Source: an uncultured Oscillospiraceae bacterium (GTDB lineage Bacteria > Bacillota > Clostridia > Oscillospirales > Oscillospiraceae). Taken from it: a DNA stretch of 47,516 nt. The notes below the pieces were generated by a model that saw only the letters and a program-made list of their open reading frames with translations, was not told where the DNA came from and did no database searches. The stretch lies in NCBI GenBank assembly GCA_934670025.1, contig CAKUOS010000009.1:1-47516 (forward strand), in the 5' to 3' direction. The translations under genes and the position numbers were made by a program. This document shows, piece after piece, positions 1 through 8,672 of this stretch (positions within the stretch are counted from its first letter, which is position 1; each line of letters starts with the position of its first letter).

Positions 1-2204
1 CCATCAAGAGCCCGTACTACATCAACAAGGCCGACTTCGTCGCCTGCCACAACCCGTCCTACATCACCAAGGGCTTCCCGATCGTCCGTGACGTCAAGCC
101 CGGCGGCGTGTTCATGATCAACTGCCAGTGGTCGACGGAAGAGCTCGCACATCATCTCGACGCCGCTTCCAAGCGCTACATCGCCGAGAACAACATCCAG
201 CTCTACACCATCGACGCCATCGATCTGGCCCAGAAGATCGGCATGGGCAAGCGCACCAACACCATCCTCCAGTCCGCATTCTTCTCCCTGGCCAAGGTCC
301 TGCCCGAGGCAGACGCCATCGCCTACATGAAGGAAAAGGCCACGCAGTCCTACTCCAAGAAGGGCATGGACATCGTTGAGATGAACCACAAGGCCATCGA
401 CGCCGGCGCCACCGCCTACGTCAAGATCGATGTTCCCGCCGATTGGGCCAACGCGGAAGACGTTGTCGTCGACCACGCGCTCGAAGGCAAGCCCGAGCTT
501 GTCAAGCAGGTCAAGAACATCCTCTTCCCGGTCGACAAGATGGACGGCGACTCGCTGCCTGTCTCCACGTTCCTGGATCATGTCGACGGCCAGTTTGAGC
601 TGGGCGCTGCCGCTTACGAAAAGCGCGGCGTTGCCGTCGCCGTTCCGGAATGGGATTCCGCGAAGTGCATCCAGTGCGGCAACTGCGCTTACGTCTGCCC
701 GCACGCCACCATCCGCACGGTCGCGCTGACCGATGAGGAAGCCAAGAACGCGCCCGCAGCCGCCAAGATCGTTCCCGTCAAGGCCGGCAAGGGCAAGGGC
801 GTCTATCAGTTCACCATGGCCATCTCCCCGCTCGACTGCATGGGCTGCGGCGTCTGCGTCGGTGCCTGCCCGGACAAGGTTCAGGCCATCAAGATGGTCC
901 CGCAGGAGACCCAGCTTGACCAGCAGCCGGTCTTCGACTACTGCGTGTCCAAGGTCTCCGAGAAGAAGGAGCTCCAGACGCCCGACGTCAAGGGCAGCCA
1001 GTTCCGCAAGCCGATGCTCGAGTTCTCCGGCTCCTGCGCAGGCTGCGCCGAGACGAGCTACGCACGTCTGGTCACGCAGCTGTTCGGCGACAAGATGTTC
1101 ATCTCCAACGCCACCGGCTGCTCCTCCATCTGGGGCAACCCGGGCGCTACCAACCCGTACTGCACGAACGCCGAGGGCAAGGGCCCGGCATGGTGCAACT
1201 CCCTGTTCGAGGATAACGCGGAGCACGGCTTCGGTATGTACCTCGGCCAGAAGGCCATCCGCGACAGCCTGATCGAGAAGACCAAGGCTCTGATTGCCGT
1301 CGAATGGACCAACGCCGAGCTCAAGGCCGCCGCGCAGAAGTATCTCGACACCGTCAACGATCTCGAAGCCAACACCGAGGCCACCAAGGCTTACGTTGCG
1401 GCTCTGGAAGAGAACGTTGCGACCGTTGACGAGCTCGCTTCCGTCGAAAAGTTCGCCGCACACGCCGCAGAGCTCAAGGCCAGGGGCGAAAAGTACTGCG
1501 ACTGCGACGCCTGCAAGCTGGGCGCGGACATCCTCTCCAAGAAGGATTACCTCAGCAAGAAGTCCGTCTGGATCTTCGGCGGCGACGGCTGGGCATACGA
1601 CATCGGCTTCGGCGGCGTGGACCATGTCCTCGCTTCCGGTGAAGACGTCAACATCTTCGTCTTCGACACCGAAGTCTACTCCAACACCGGCGGACAGGCT
1701 TCCAAGGCTTCCAACATCGGTCAGGTCGCACAGTTCGCGGCTGCCGGTAAGGAGACCAAGTCCAAGTCCCTGGCTGAGATCGCAATGAGCTATGGCTACG
1801 TCTACGTGGCGCAGGTCGCCATGGGTGCAAGCCCGGCGCAGACGCTCAAGGCCATCCAGGAGGCCGAGGCTTATCATGGCCCGTCCCTCATCATCGGCTA
1901 TGCACCGTGCGAGATGCACTCCATCAAGGGCGGTATGCAGAACTGCCAGAAGGAAATGAAGAAGGCTGTCGACTGCGGTTACTGGAATATGTTCCGCTTC
2001 AACCCGGCCGCCGACAAGAAGTTCACGCTCGACTCCAAGGCGCCCGCCGGCGGCTATCAGGAGTTCCTGATGAACGAGGCCCGTTACAGCCGTCTGACCC
2101 GCGAGTTCCCGGAGCGCGCCACCGTCCTGTTCGCCAAGAACGAAGAGAACGCCAAGGCCCGTTACGAGCACCTGCTCAAGCTGGTCGATATGTACGCCGA
2201 CTGA
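1..2204 (+). CDS. nifJ: Pyruvate:ferredoxin (flavodoxin) oxidoreductase, C-terminal part (5' end outside window)
   Basis: The reading frame is open from base 3, so the gene starts upstream; about 734 C-terminal residues of a usual 1170-1200 are present. The enzyme oxidises pyruvate with CoA to acetyl-CoA and CO2 and reduces ferredoxin or flavodoxin in the cytoplasm. Two [4Fe-4S] motifs are visible, CIQCGNCAYVCP (about 667-702) and CMGCGVCVGACP (about 838-873). A further cysteine region begins CAGCAETSYARL, followed by SNATGCSSIWG. The thiamine-diphosphate domain shows GGDGWAYDIGFGG and YSNTGGQASKAS near 1580-1710. This order (domain III, ferredoxin-like domain, TPP domain) is that of the single-chain homodimeric enzyme. 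Codon choice is strongly biased to C-ending codons, as expected for a highly expressed gene. A strong terminator follows 17 bases after the stop. Confidence 0.97.
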   Translation, partial: IKSPYYINKADFVACHNPSYITKGFPIVRDVKPGGVFMINCQWSTEELAHHLDAASKRYIAENNIQLYTIDAIDLAQKIGMGKRTNTILQSAFFSLAKVLPEADAIAYMKEKATQSYSKKGMDIVEMNHKAIDAGATAYVKIDVPADWANAEDVVVDHALEGKPELVKQVKNILFPVDKMDGDSLPVSTFLDHVDGQFELGAAAYEKRGVAVAVPEWDSAKCIQCGNCAYVCPHATIRTVALTDEEAKNAPAAAKIVPVKAGKGKGVYQFTMAISPLDCMGCGVCVGACPDKVQAIKMVPQETQLDQQPVFDYCVSKVSEKKELQTPDVKGSQFRKPMLEFSGSCAGCAETSYARLVTQLFGDKMFISNATGCSSIWGNPGATNPYCTNAEGKGPAWCNSLFEDNAEHGFGMYLGQKAIRDSLIEKTKALIAVEWTNAELKAAAQKYLDTVNDLEANTEATKAYVAALEENVATVDELASVEKFAAHAAELKARGEKYCDCDACKLGADILSKKDYLSKKSVWIFGGDGWAYDIGFGGVDHVLASGEDVNIFVFDTEVYSNTGGQASKASNIGQVAQFAAAGKETKSKSLAEIAMSYGYVYVAQVAMGASPAQTLKAIQEAEAYHGPSLIIGYAPCEMHSIKGGMQNCQKEMKKAVDCGYWNMFRFNPAADKKFTLDSKAPAGGYQEFLMNEARYSRLTREFPERATVLFAKNEENAKARYEHLLKLVDMYAD

Positions 2205-2221
2205 TCCCCCTGACAAATCGC

Positions 2222-2256
2222 AAAAAGGACGGTACCGCAAGGTACCGTCCTTTTTT
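2222..2256 (+). terminator. Rho-independent terminator of nifJ
   Basis: Perfect hairpin: the GGACGGTACC arm, a GCAA tetraloop and GGTACCGTCC, flanked by an A run and followed by six T. It lies just after the nifJ stop. The A/T flanks also allow function on the other strand. Confidence 0.9.
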
Positions 2257-2294
2257 CTGTCTGTTTGCAGAGACTGCCGAATTTCATATGCATC

Positions 2295-2328
2295 CTGTAG
2301 GGGCCGATGCCCACATCGGCCCCTACAG
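2295..2328. repeat. Solo palindromic copy of the GTAGGGGCCGATG repeat family
   Basis: Perfect 15-bp arms (CTGTAGGGGCCGATG and its complement) separated by CCCA. The same arm sequence recurs at 6619, 6701, 30062, 30145 and 33220, and in variant form at 10282, 17579 and 33140. It lies in the 356-bp gene-free stretch 2205-2560, which otherwise holds only terminator-like hairpins. Confidence 0.9.
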
Positions 2329-2425
2329 GGACTTGCGCCCGCAGGCGCACATCGCAAGTTTTTGAGCGCCGACACCGCCATCACCAACAAGGACGGGATC
2401 TTTCGGCAGTGAAAGTCAGATAGGC

Positions 2426-2459
2426 AAAAGGGGCGGTCGATAACGACCGTCCCTTTTTT
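2426..2459 (+). terminator. Orphan terminator-like hairpin
   Basis: AAGGGgCGGTCG, loop ATAA, CGACCGtCCCTT, followed by a T run. It ends no intact gene; the 15 codons before it (2365-2412) read as a short open tail with a TGA, possibly a remnant. The A run on the left means it could also serve the leftward DHHW gene. Confidence 0.6.
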
Positions 2460-2506
2460 GAGAAGATACGTGATGGCGGTTTCTGAGTCAATAGCGTCCT
2501 TTTCTC

Positions 2507-2575
2507 CCCAATCTTTTCCCACGCACGGGAAAAGATTGGGCCGTCGGAGACATCGGCGCATCATTTCACCCCGGC
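2507..2575. repeat. 14-bp perfect hairpin with a block shared with 17548-17576
   Basis: CCCAATCTTTTCCC, loop ACGCAC, then the exact complement (2507-2540). The right part, CACGGGAAAAGA followed by TGGCCGTCGGAG with small changes, is repeated at 17548-17574, so this is a second dispersed repeat type. The last bases overlap the end of the DHHW gene. There is no T run on either side, so a simple intrinsic terminator is unlikely. Confidence 0.6.
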
Positions 2576-4021
2576 CAGGGCGTTGAGATAGCGCACATAC
2601 GCCTTGCTGTTGATCATATAGGGGTAATTGATGACGATCAGATCGTCGACGCCCTCGTTTTCGGCCAGCGCGGCCAGATCCAGAGACGGCTTGCCGTCCT
2701 GATTGAACTCGCGCGGGTCGACGACGATGATGCGCCCGTAATGGCTCGTGAGGAACGGCACGAAAGCGTTGCCGTAGGACTCCTTGAGCACGATGCACGT
2801 CGGCCCCTGCACGTCGCTTTCCACGATGCAGATGGGCGTGTCGCCGCCGATGAAGCAGAGGTATTTATTCGTCACGGCCTCGTCCAGCTGCGTATACACG
2901 ACGCTCACCGGCGTGCCGTTTTCGAGCGTCCCGTCGGCATAATACCGCGCGTGCGTGTCCTTGATGGGCAGATAGTAGTCGAGATAGTCGGGATTCTGCT
3001 TCAGAACGTCGCTCTGCGGATAGCCCTTCGTGAAGGTGTACATGGAGCCGAGGAACGTGTCGTACCGGCCGGTCTGGAAGTCCTCCAGCGGCACGGCCTC
3101 GAAGCCCGCGGCCTCGCAGAACGCCGTGTAGGCGTAGTACGCGCCGAGCTGCGTCCAGTGGTGGTCGGTGCGGAAGTAGATATACTCGTCGGTGTGGCTG
3201 CGGAGCTTTGCATAGGCGTCGACGGTCACGACGCCGTCGGGCATCCGGCTGTAGCAGAAGTCGATCATATCCTTCTGGCTGTGTTCGCCGGTGTGCAGGC
3301 TCTCGGGCGAGTAAAATTCGCCGCCGTTCGGCGTGACGATCGAGATCGTGCGCACGTCCGGGCCGAGCGCGCTCTGGAGATTCGCAACGGCCCCGGCGTA
3401 GCTCGTGATGATATCGTCGAGCCGCGTGGGGATCTCCATCGCGCGGTCGCCGACGACCACGACCGAGCCCGCGTAGCTGGCGTCGGATTCGTCAGGCGTG
3501 TCGAGCGCGGGATCGGCCTCCGGTTCGGGCTGCGTCTCAGGCGGCTGCGGCGCCTCTGCGGGCGGCTCCTGCGCGGCAGGGTCCGTAGATCCGGCAGGTT
3601 CGGACGGCGCATCCGCGGGCGTTTCGGCGGGCTCGGACGGCGTCCCGGGCTGCGCAGCGCCGTTCAGCTCATCGAGTGCCTTCTGCACGTTGTCGAGCCG
3701 CTCGCCGCCGTGCGCGGCTTCGTCGGTCTGGCCGACGATCAGAACATTGTCCTCGCCGAAACCGGAGAAGGAATAGAGCTGATTGAGCGCGCGGTTCGCT
3801 TGCAGAAGCGTCTGCCGCGCCGGGAACGTATCGGAATAATACTGCTCAAGCGCCGGGATATACGTTCCGTCCAGCAGCGTCTGAACGGAAAATTCCGGTT
3901 TTTTGAACGTCTTTTTTTCATCCACAGAGACGGTCTGATCCACGTCGGCGAGCGAATACACGCCGACAAACAGCAGCGCGGCCAGCAGGACGAGCAGCAG
4001 TGCGGTATAGAGCTTTTTCAT
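2561..4021 (-). CDS. DHHW-family protein (AlgJ/AlgX-like O-acetylation partner)
   Basis: 486 aa. An N-terminal membrane segment (about residues 5-25, rich in Leu/Ala/Val) suggests an anchored or exported protein. The signature DHHW is at residues 286-289 within YFRTDHHWTQLGAYYAY. Family knowledge: these SGNH-like proteins work with an MBOAT protein to O-acetylate an exported polysaccharide or wall polymer. The MBOAT gene lies immediately upstream, 12 bases away on the same strand, which supports that role. Residues about 121-180 form a low-complexity Pro/Glu/Ala linker between the anchor-proximal part and the catalytic region. The ATG at 4021 is preceded by a GGAGG-like site. The polymer modified cannot be told from the sequence. 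Confidence 0.88.
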   Translation of the reverse strand: MKKLYTALLLVLLAALLFVGVYSLADVDQTVSVDEKKTFKKPEFSVQTLLDGTYIPALEQYYSDTFPARQTLLQANRALNQLYSFSGFGEDNVLIVGQTDEAAHGGERLDNVQKALDELNGAAQPGTPSEPAETPADAPSEPAGSTDPAAQEPPAEAPQPPETQPEPEADPALDTPDESDASYAGSVVVVGDRAMEIPTRLDDIITSYAGAVANLQSALGPDVRTISIVTPNGGEFYSPESLHTGEHSQKDMIDFCYSRMPDGVVTVDAYAKLRSHTDEYIYFRTDHHWTQLGAYYAYTAFCEAAGFEAVPLEDFQTGRYDTFLGSMYTFTKGYPQSDVLKQNPDYLDYYLPIKDTHARYYADGTLENGTPVSVVYTQLDEAVTNKYLCFIGGDTPICIVESDVQGPTCIVLKESYGNAFVPFLTSHYGRIIVVDPREFNQDGKPSLDLAALAENEGVDDLIVINYPYMINSKAYVRYLNALAGVK

Positions 4022-4033
4022 CGTCCCGCCTCC

Positions 4034-5440
4034 TTAATACCGGAAATAGATGAATGCGTTGTACGTCGAGCCGACGAGCGCGACGGTCGACAGTGCGAGC
4101 AGCGCCGCGTCGAACACGAACGTGACGAGCGCATAGACGATCTGCCCGGACGTCTTGCCGTTCTGCGCGCACATACCGCCGAAGAGGTTGCCGAGATTCC
4201 GCGGGATCGACGTTGCGCCGACCACGCACACGAGCAGCAGCGGCAGACTGTTCGTCAGCTGGATGCGCGTCTGCGCGTTGAACAGGCCCGCGCCCGAAAG
4301 GCCGAACAGCACGCGGAAATTCTCCGTCAGGCGCGAAAGATCGGTAAAATAGAAGATGTTCCAGCCCAGGATCACGAGCAGCATCGTGACCAGCTGCCGC
4401 ACGGGCGCGGGAATTTTGCGCGTGCGCGCGCCGAGCGCCTTTTCGATGACGAGCAGTACGAAGAAATACACGCCCCAGAGGATGAAATTCCAGCTTGCGC
4501 CGTGCCACAGGCCCGTCAGGAACCAGACGACGGCCATGTTGAGGATCTGATGCTTTTTCTTGCCGCCCAGCGGGATATAGACATAATCGCGGAAGAACGA
4601 GCCGAGCGAAATATGCCAGCGCCGCCAGAAGTCCGTGATCGACCGCGCGGTATACGGCAGGCGGAAGTTCTCCATGTACTTGAAACCGAAGATGCGGCCC
4701 ATGCCGATGGCCATATCGGAATACCCGGAGAAGTCGAAGTAGATCTCATACGTGTACAGAAGCAGGCCCAGCCACGCGGCCGCCGTCGTATTGGCGCTCA
4801 GCACCCCGCCGAGCAGCTGCTCGGCGACCTTGCCGGCCGCGTCGGCGAGCAGGACCTTCTTCGCAAGGCCGATCGAAAAGCGCGTCGCGCCGTAGAATGC
4901 GTCGGTGGGGCTGTAGGTGCGGCTGCCGAGCTGCTTTTCCACGTCCGCATAGCGGACGATGGGCCCTGCGATGAGCTGCGGAAAGAGCGAGATATAGAGC
5001 AGAAATCTTGCAAACGACCGCTGCGCGGGCACATCGCCGCGCCAGACGTCGACCGTGTACGACAGCGCCTGGAACGTATAGAACGAGATGCCGATGGGCA
5101 GCGTGATCTGCGGCGCGGCCAGCGCCGTGCCAAGCAGCGCGTTCACATTCTCCACAAAGAAGCCCGCGTATTTGAACACTGCCAGACAGCCGAGATCCAG
5201 CGCCAGCGCCGTGACGAGCCAGCACGTTTTATGCCATTTTGCAAGCACAAGCCCAAATCCCCAGTTGACCGCGGCCATCGCCAGCAGCAAAAACAGGTAT
5301 ACCGGCTCGCCCCAGGCGTAGAAGAACAGGCTGAAGACGAGCAGCACGGCGTTTTTCGCCCGAATGCCCGGACAGAGGAAATACACGGCCATGCAGACCG
5401 GCAGAAACAGATATAAAAAGATCAGATTGGAAAATACCAT
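4034..5440 (-). CDS. MBOAT family O-acyltransferase (AlgI/DltB-like)
   Basis: 468 aa polytopic membrane protein with many hydrophobic segments. The MBOAT core is clear: WRRWHISLGSFFRDYVYIPL in the middle, then FLTGLWHGASWNFILWG, which holds the presumed catalytic His. The family moves acyl groups, usually acetyl, across the membrane onto a polymer; the next gene, a DHHW protein, is the usual partner. Length fits the AlgI group. A promoter (TTGCAA, 17 bp, TACAGT on the minus strand) lies 5488-5516, so the two genes probably form one operon divergent from the DeoR gene. Substrate specificity is unknown; alginate itself is not implied. Confidence 0.93.
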   Translation of the reverse strand: MVFSNLIFLYLFLPVCMAVYFLCPGIRAKNAVLLVFSLFFYAWGEPVYLFLLLAMAAVNWGFGLVLAKWHKTCWLVTALALDLGCLAVFKYAGFFVENVNALLGTALAAPQITLPIGISFYTFQALSYTVDVWRGDVPAQRSFARFLLYISLFPQLIAGPIVRYADVEKQLGSRTYSPTDAFYGATRFSIGLAKKVLLADAAGKVAEQLLGGVLSANTTAAAWLGLLLYTYEIYFDFSGYSDMAIGMGRIFGFKYMENFRLPYTARSITDFWRRWHISLGSFFRDYVYIPLGGKKKHQILNMAVVWFLTGLWHGASWNFILWGVYFFVLLVIEKALGARTRKIPAPVRQLVTMLLVILGWNIFYFTDLSRLTENFRVLFGLSGAGLFNAQTRIQLTNSLPLLLVCVVGATSIPRNLGNLFGGMCAQNGKTSGQIVYALVTFVFDAALLALSTVALVGSTYNAFIYFRY

Positions 5441-5487
5441 GTGCGAACGCTCCGACTCTCAGGCTTGATTTACATAATTCTTTTGAT

Positions 5488-5516
5488 ACTGTACCAGAAG
5501 CGTCCGCATTTTGCAA
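5488..5516 (-). promoter_or_regulatory. Candidate sigma-A promoter of the MBOAT-DHHW operon
   Basis: On the minus strand, -35 TTGCAA (5511-5516), 17-bp spacer, -10 TACAGT (5488-5493), about 48 bases before the ATG. Confidence 0.6.
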
Positions 5517-5567
5517 GCGGATACGGCAAACTTCCGCAAATTTTTTACAGCCCTGCGCGGCCTGCGC

Positions 5568-5596
5568 TTGCGTGCGCAAAATGTTTGTGATATACT
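5568..5596 (+). promoter_or_regulatory. Candidate promoter of the DeoR-type regulator
   Basis: TTGCGT (5568-5573), 17-bp spacer, TATACT (5591-5596), 36 bases before the ATG. Confidence 0.6.
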
Positions 5597-5632
5597 ACGT
5601 GTATTCTGATTTTAACATACGAGGGCGAAACA

Positions 5633-6403
5633 ATGCTGGCGATCGAACGCAAAAATGAGATCCTGGAAAAGCTGCGCGCAGAGCAGCGTGTGCTGGTCAG
5701 CGATCTGGCCGCGCAGTACAACGTCACGGAGGAGACGATCCGCCGTGATCTTGACAAGCTGGAAAAAGAGGGCTACGCGACCAAGACCTACGGCGGCGCG
5801 ATCCTCGGCAACAGCACCAAGCTGGATCTTTCCTATTCCATCCGCAACAAGACGAACGTCGACGCAAAGAATCAGATCGCGCTGCTGGCCAGCCAGCTGG
5901 TCGAGGACGGCGATCATCTGATGCTCGACGACAGCTCCACGGCGCTGTATCTGGCGAAAAAGCTCAAGGAAAAAAAGCGCCTGACAGTCATCACCAACTC
6001 GGTCGAGCTCGTGGTGGAGCTCAGCGCCGTCGAGGGCTGGACGATCCTGCTGACCGGCGGACGGCTCAAGCCAGAGGCTCTCGCGCTCATCGGCGATCAG
6101 GCGCAGCGGATGCTGCGGCAGTATCACGTCGACAAGGTCTTCCTGTCGTGCAAGGGACTCGACCGCGGCGCGGGCGCGACCGACTCGTCGGAGTTCACCT
6201 CCCTCATGAAGCAGGCCATGTTACAGGGTGCGCGGCAGAAGATCCTCATTCTCGACAGCAGCAAGTTCGACAAGGTTTCGTTCATCAACGTTGCGCCGCT
6301 CGAGGCGTTCGACGCCGTCGTGACCAACACCGCGCCGAGCGCCGAATGGCTCGAACACTTCAAGGCGCGCGGCGTGCGCTGCATCTATCCGACCGGCGGC
6401 TGA
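5633..6403 (+). CDS. DeoR/GlpR-family transcriptional regulator
   Basis: 256 aa, the usual length. An N-terminal winged HTH begins MLAIERKNEILEKL, and the recognition helix is ETIRRDLDKLEKEG followed by TYGGA, the DeoR signature. The rest is the phosphosugar-sensing domain, with LDDSSTALYLAKKL, TNSVELVVEL, LTGGRL and DSSKFDK motifs. Such proteins usually repress sugar or polyol genes and are released by a phosphorylated sugar. No sugar gene is adjacent: the neighbours are the MBOAT pair (divergent) and a tRNA, so its target is not evident. Start ATG follows an AGGGCGA-like, weak ribosome site. Confidence 0.93.
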   Translation: MLAIERKNEILEKLRAEQRVLVSDLAAQYNVTEETIRRDLDKLEKEGYATKTYGGAILGNSTKLDLSYSIRNKTNVDAKNQIALLASQLVEDGDHLMLDDSSTALYLAKKLKEKKRLTVITNSVELVVELSAVEGWTILLTGGRLKPEALALIGDQAQRMLRQYHVDKVFLSCKGLDRGAGATDSSEFTSLMKQAMLQGARQKILILDSSKFDKVSFINVAPLEAFDAVVTNTAPSAEWLEHFKARGVRCIYPTGG

Positions 6404-6431
6404 AGTTTTCCCCTGTTTTTCATTTTTTCTC

Positions 6432-6459
6432 TTGACTTTTTCCGAAATGGTGTTATAAT
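6432..6459 (+). promoter_or_regulatory. Promoter of the tRNA-Gly gene
   Basis: TTGACT (6432-6437), 16-bp spacer, perfect TATAAT (6454-6459), 19 bases before the mature tRNA 5' end. Confidence 0.85.
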
Positions 6460-6478
6460 AATCCTGCATTTGAGAGAT

Positions 6479-6554
6479 GCGGGTGTAGCTCATCCGGTAG
6501 AGCGCCACCTTGCCAAGGTGGAGGTAGCGAGTTCGAGCCTCGTCACCCGCTCCA
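6479..6554 (+). tRNA. tRNA-Gly (anticodon GCC)
   Basis: 76 nt including an encoded CCA. The acceptor stem GCGGGTG pairs with CACCCGC (7 bp). The anticodon loop CTTGCCAAG gives GCC, closed by the stem CCACC/GGTGG. The T arm holds GTTCGAGCC. The tRNA is transcribed alone from its own promoter and ends in a strong terminator. Confidence 0.97.
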
Positions 6555-6555
6555 T

Positions 6556-6591
6556 ATCGCTGCGAACAGTTTTGTTCGCAGCGATTTTTTT
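6556..6591 (+). terminator. Terminator of tRNA-Gly
   Basis: 13-bp perfect stem ATCGCTGCGAACA / TGTTCGCAGCGAT with loop GTTT, followed by a T run. Confidence 0.93.
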
Positions 6592-6618
6592 GCGTTTTTG
6601 ATGAGGCTTCCCGGGGTG

Positions 6619-6729
6619 GTGTAGGGGCCGATGCCCACATCGGCCCGGCAGCAGGCATACCCGAAACGCGAAGCCCTTCGGCGAATTCGATAGTTCCCAA
6701 CGGGCCGATGTGGGCATCGGCCCCTACAC
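6619..6729 (+). repeat. MITE-like element, copy A (29-bp perfect inverted ends)
   Basis: Left arm 6619-6647 and right arm 6701-6729 are exact inverted repeats beginning GTGTAGGGGCCGATG. The 53-bp centre carries GCGAATTCGATA and matches, in reverse orientation, the centre of the copy at 30062-30173. It lies between the tRNA and the end of the histidine kinase and has no coding capacity. Confidence 0.85.
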
Positions 6730-6748
6730 AAATTTGGAAGATCAATGC

Positions 6749-6783
6749 AAAAATCCGGACCGCAGACTCTGTCTGCGGTCCGG
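6749..6783 (-). terminator. Terminator of the two-component operon
   Basis: 13-bp arms CCGGACCGCAGAC and complement with a 3-base loop. On the minus strand it is followed by ATTTTT. Confidence 0.88.
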
Positions 6784-6800
6784 TACGGGAAACAGGTTGT

Positions 6801-8672
6801 TTACGCTTCGAGCGCTCTGGGGAAGGCCACAATGGCCTTGAACAGATCGCCGTCGACCTCGATATGGAACGCGCCGCCCTGCAATTCGGTCAGGCTCTGC
6901 GCGATGGAAAGGCCAAGGCCGCTGCCCTCGGTGTGGCGCGAGCGGTCGCCGCGCACAAAGCGCGCCATCAGCTCCTCGGCAGGGATATCGAGCTCGTACT
7001 TCGAGATGTTCTTGAACGTCAGCGTGACGGTCTTTTCGTCCGACGCGCTCTCAAAATAGACTCTCGTGCCGGGCATGGCGTATTTGCAGATGTTGGAGAA
7101 GAGATTCCCCAGCACGCGGGACAGCAGCTGCCCGTCGGCCTCGATCTGCGGCTGTGCGGGGTCTGGCTTGAAAACCGCGTCGAGCTGCGCCGCGGTCAGC
7201 TTGTCGGCGTATTCGCCCGCCAGCTGGCTCAGAAGCACGTTCACGTCCGTCCGCGCCAGATGCACGGGCATACTGCCCGACGACGCCTTCGACGCTTCCA
7301 TCAGGTCCTCGGTCAGCTTTTTGAGGCGTGCGGACTGGCGGCTGAGCACCGCGACGTATTCCTTCGCCTGTTCGGGCTGCACGTCCTCCTTTTCAAGCAG
7401 GTCGACGTAGTTGACGATGGACGTGAGCGGCGTTTTGATATCGTGCGAAACATTCGTGATGAGCTCCGTTTTCATGCGCTCGGCGCGCGTCTGCTCGGCC
7501 ACGGCCTTTTCAATGCCCGTGCGGATGCTTTGCAGATTCTCTGCGTGCCCTTTTAAGTCCGGGAGCCAGCGCGGGATGGGCTTGCCGGTGTAGCTCAGGT
7601 TGCCGCTGGCGATGGCCTTCCCCTGCTGCTGCAAAATTTTCAGGCTCGACGCGAGGTAGAGAATCGCAACCGTCAGAATCCCGCGCGACACGAGCCACCA
7701 GAACGCCGCCGCGGCGCTGCCGTTGAACGTGAAGAGCAGATCGACGAAGCAGAAGCCCGTCCAGATGAGCATCGTCCGCCAGACCATCGGGATGCGCCCA
7801 AGTCCCCGGAAAATCCACGCGAAAACGATATAGATGAGCGAGTTTTTGAAGGGGCTTGGCGCCTTGACGCGGCCCGCGAAGCTCAGAACGAACACCAGCA
7901 GCAGCACCGCGATGCCCGCAGCGAGCAGAATATACCACCAGAAGTCCAGCCCGAGACCGTATTGCATTTCCGACATCAGCCCGACCCAGCCCACGCCGAG
8001 CAGGAGAAGCAGACAGACGGCAAGATCGAGCGGCACGCGGTTGAACCAGTAGAGGTACACGCCGTCCACACCCTCCTTGTGCCCCATCGCGCACAGCAGG
8101 AAGATAAACAGGAACAGGCACACCGCGAGGCAGAACACGGCCAGCACAATCAGCCACACGCGCGCGGCGATGAACCGGTCGACCCATTTGAGCGCGTTGT
8201 ATACGCGGTCGTGCGCGGAAAGCGGGTCGCGCAGATACACGTACAGCTCATACGTCACGTCGTCGCCGTCAAAGGACATTCTGGAACAAATCCTGCGTGT
8301 GCTGTAATGGCTGTCTGCGAACGAAGCCGCATCGGCCTCGCCGACCTGAACGAGCGATTCGCCGGTGGCTTCATTGACCCACTCAAAATACACATTGGAC
8401 TTGTCTGCGGTATAGCGCTCCTGCATGATCTCCAGCTCCTGCGGCTGACCGGTCCGGTATGCCGTCAGCGCTTCCTGTGCGTCCGAAAAACACGCATTGC
8501 TCATGGCAGCGTTCGTACGCTCCTGCCGCAGCTGCGCGCCGCCGTCCTCATAGACCTGCTCCTGCGCCAGATACGCAATGCCGAGCGCCGACGCGGCCAG
8601 CAGCGCGGCAAACACGATCAAAAGCGCGACAGCCGTACATTTGACCCAGAGCTTTCCCTGTAACTGTTTCAT
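6801..8672 (-). CDS. Membrane sensor histidine kinase
   Basis: 623 aa. One N-terminal membrane segment (about 10-36) is followed by an extracytoplasmic stretch (about 37-165). A block of about five further membrane segments spans 170-345, unusual compared with the simple two-segment sensors. The HisKA box NVSHDIKTPLTSIVNY places the phosphorylated His at residue 410. The ATPase domain has NLFSNICKYA and the G box GSGLGLSIAQ. It is co-transcribed with the OmpR-type regulator just upstream (ATGA overlap at 8669-8672). The signal sensed is unknown; the multi-span region could bind a lipid-soluble or envelope ligand. Confidence 0.94.
   Translation of the reverse strand: MKQLQGKLWVKCTAVALLIVFAALLAASALGIAYLAQEQVYEDGGAQLRQERTNAAMSNACFSDAQEALTAYRTGQPQELEIMQERYTADKSNVYFEWVNEATGESLVQVGEADAASFADSHYSTRRICSRMSFDGDDVTYELYVYLRDPLSAHDRVYNALKWVDRFIAARVWLIVLAVFCLAVCLFLFIFLLCAMGHKEGVDGVYLYWFNRVPLDLAVCLLLLLGVGWVGLMSEMQYGLGLDFWWYILLAAGIAVLLLVFVLSFAGRVKAPSPFKNSLIYIVFAWIFRGLGRIPMVWRTMLIWTGFCFVDLLFTFNGSAAAAFWWLVSRGILTVAILYLASSLKILQQQGKAIASGNLSYTGKPIPRWLPDLKGHAENLQSIRTGIEKAVAEQTRAERMKTELITNVSHDIKTPLTSIVNYVDLLEKEDVQPEQAKEYVAVLSRQSARLKKLTEDLMEASKASSGSMPVHLARTDVNVLLSQLAGEYADKLTAAQLDAVFKPDPAQPQIEADGQLLSRVLGNLFSNICKYAMPGTRVYFESASDEKTVTLTFKNISKYELDIPAEELMARFVRGDRSRHTEGSGLGLSIAQSLTELQGGAFHIEVDGDLFKAIVAFPRALEA

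Noticed and set aside
2741..5416. An 891-codon open frame on the + strand opposite the DHHW and MBOAT genes
   Set aside because: It is antisense to two clear protein families. Its product is Arg/Glu/Ala-rich and of low complexity, with no start signal, as expected for the mirror frame of GC-rich genes.
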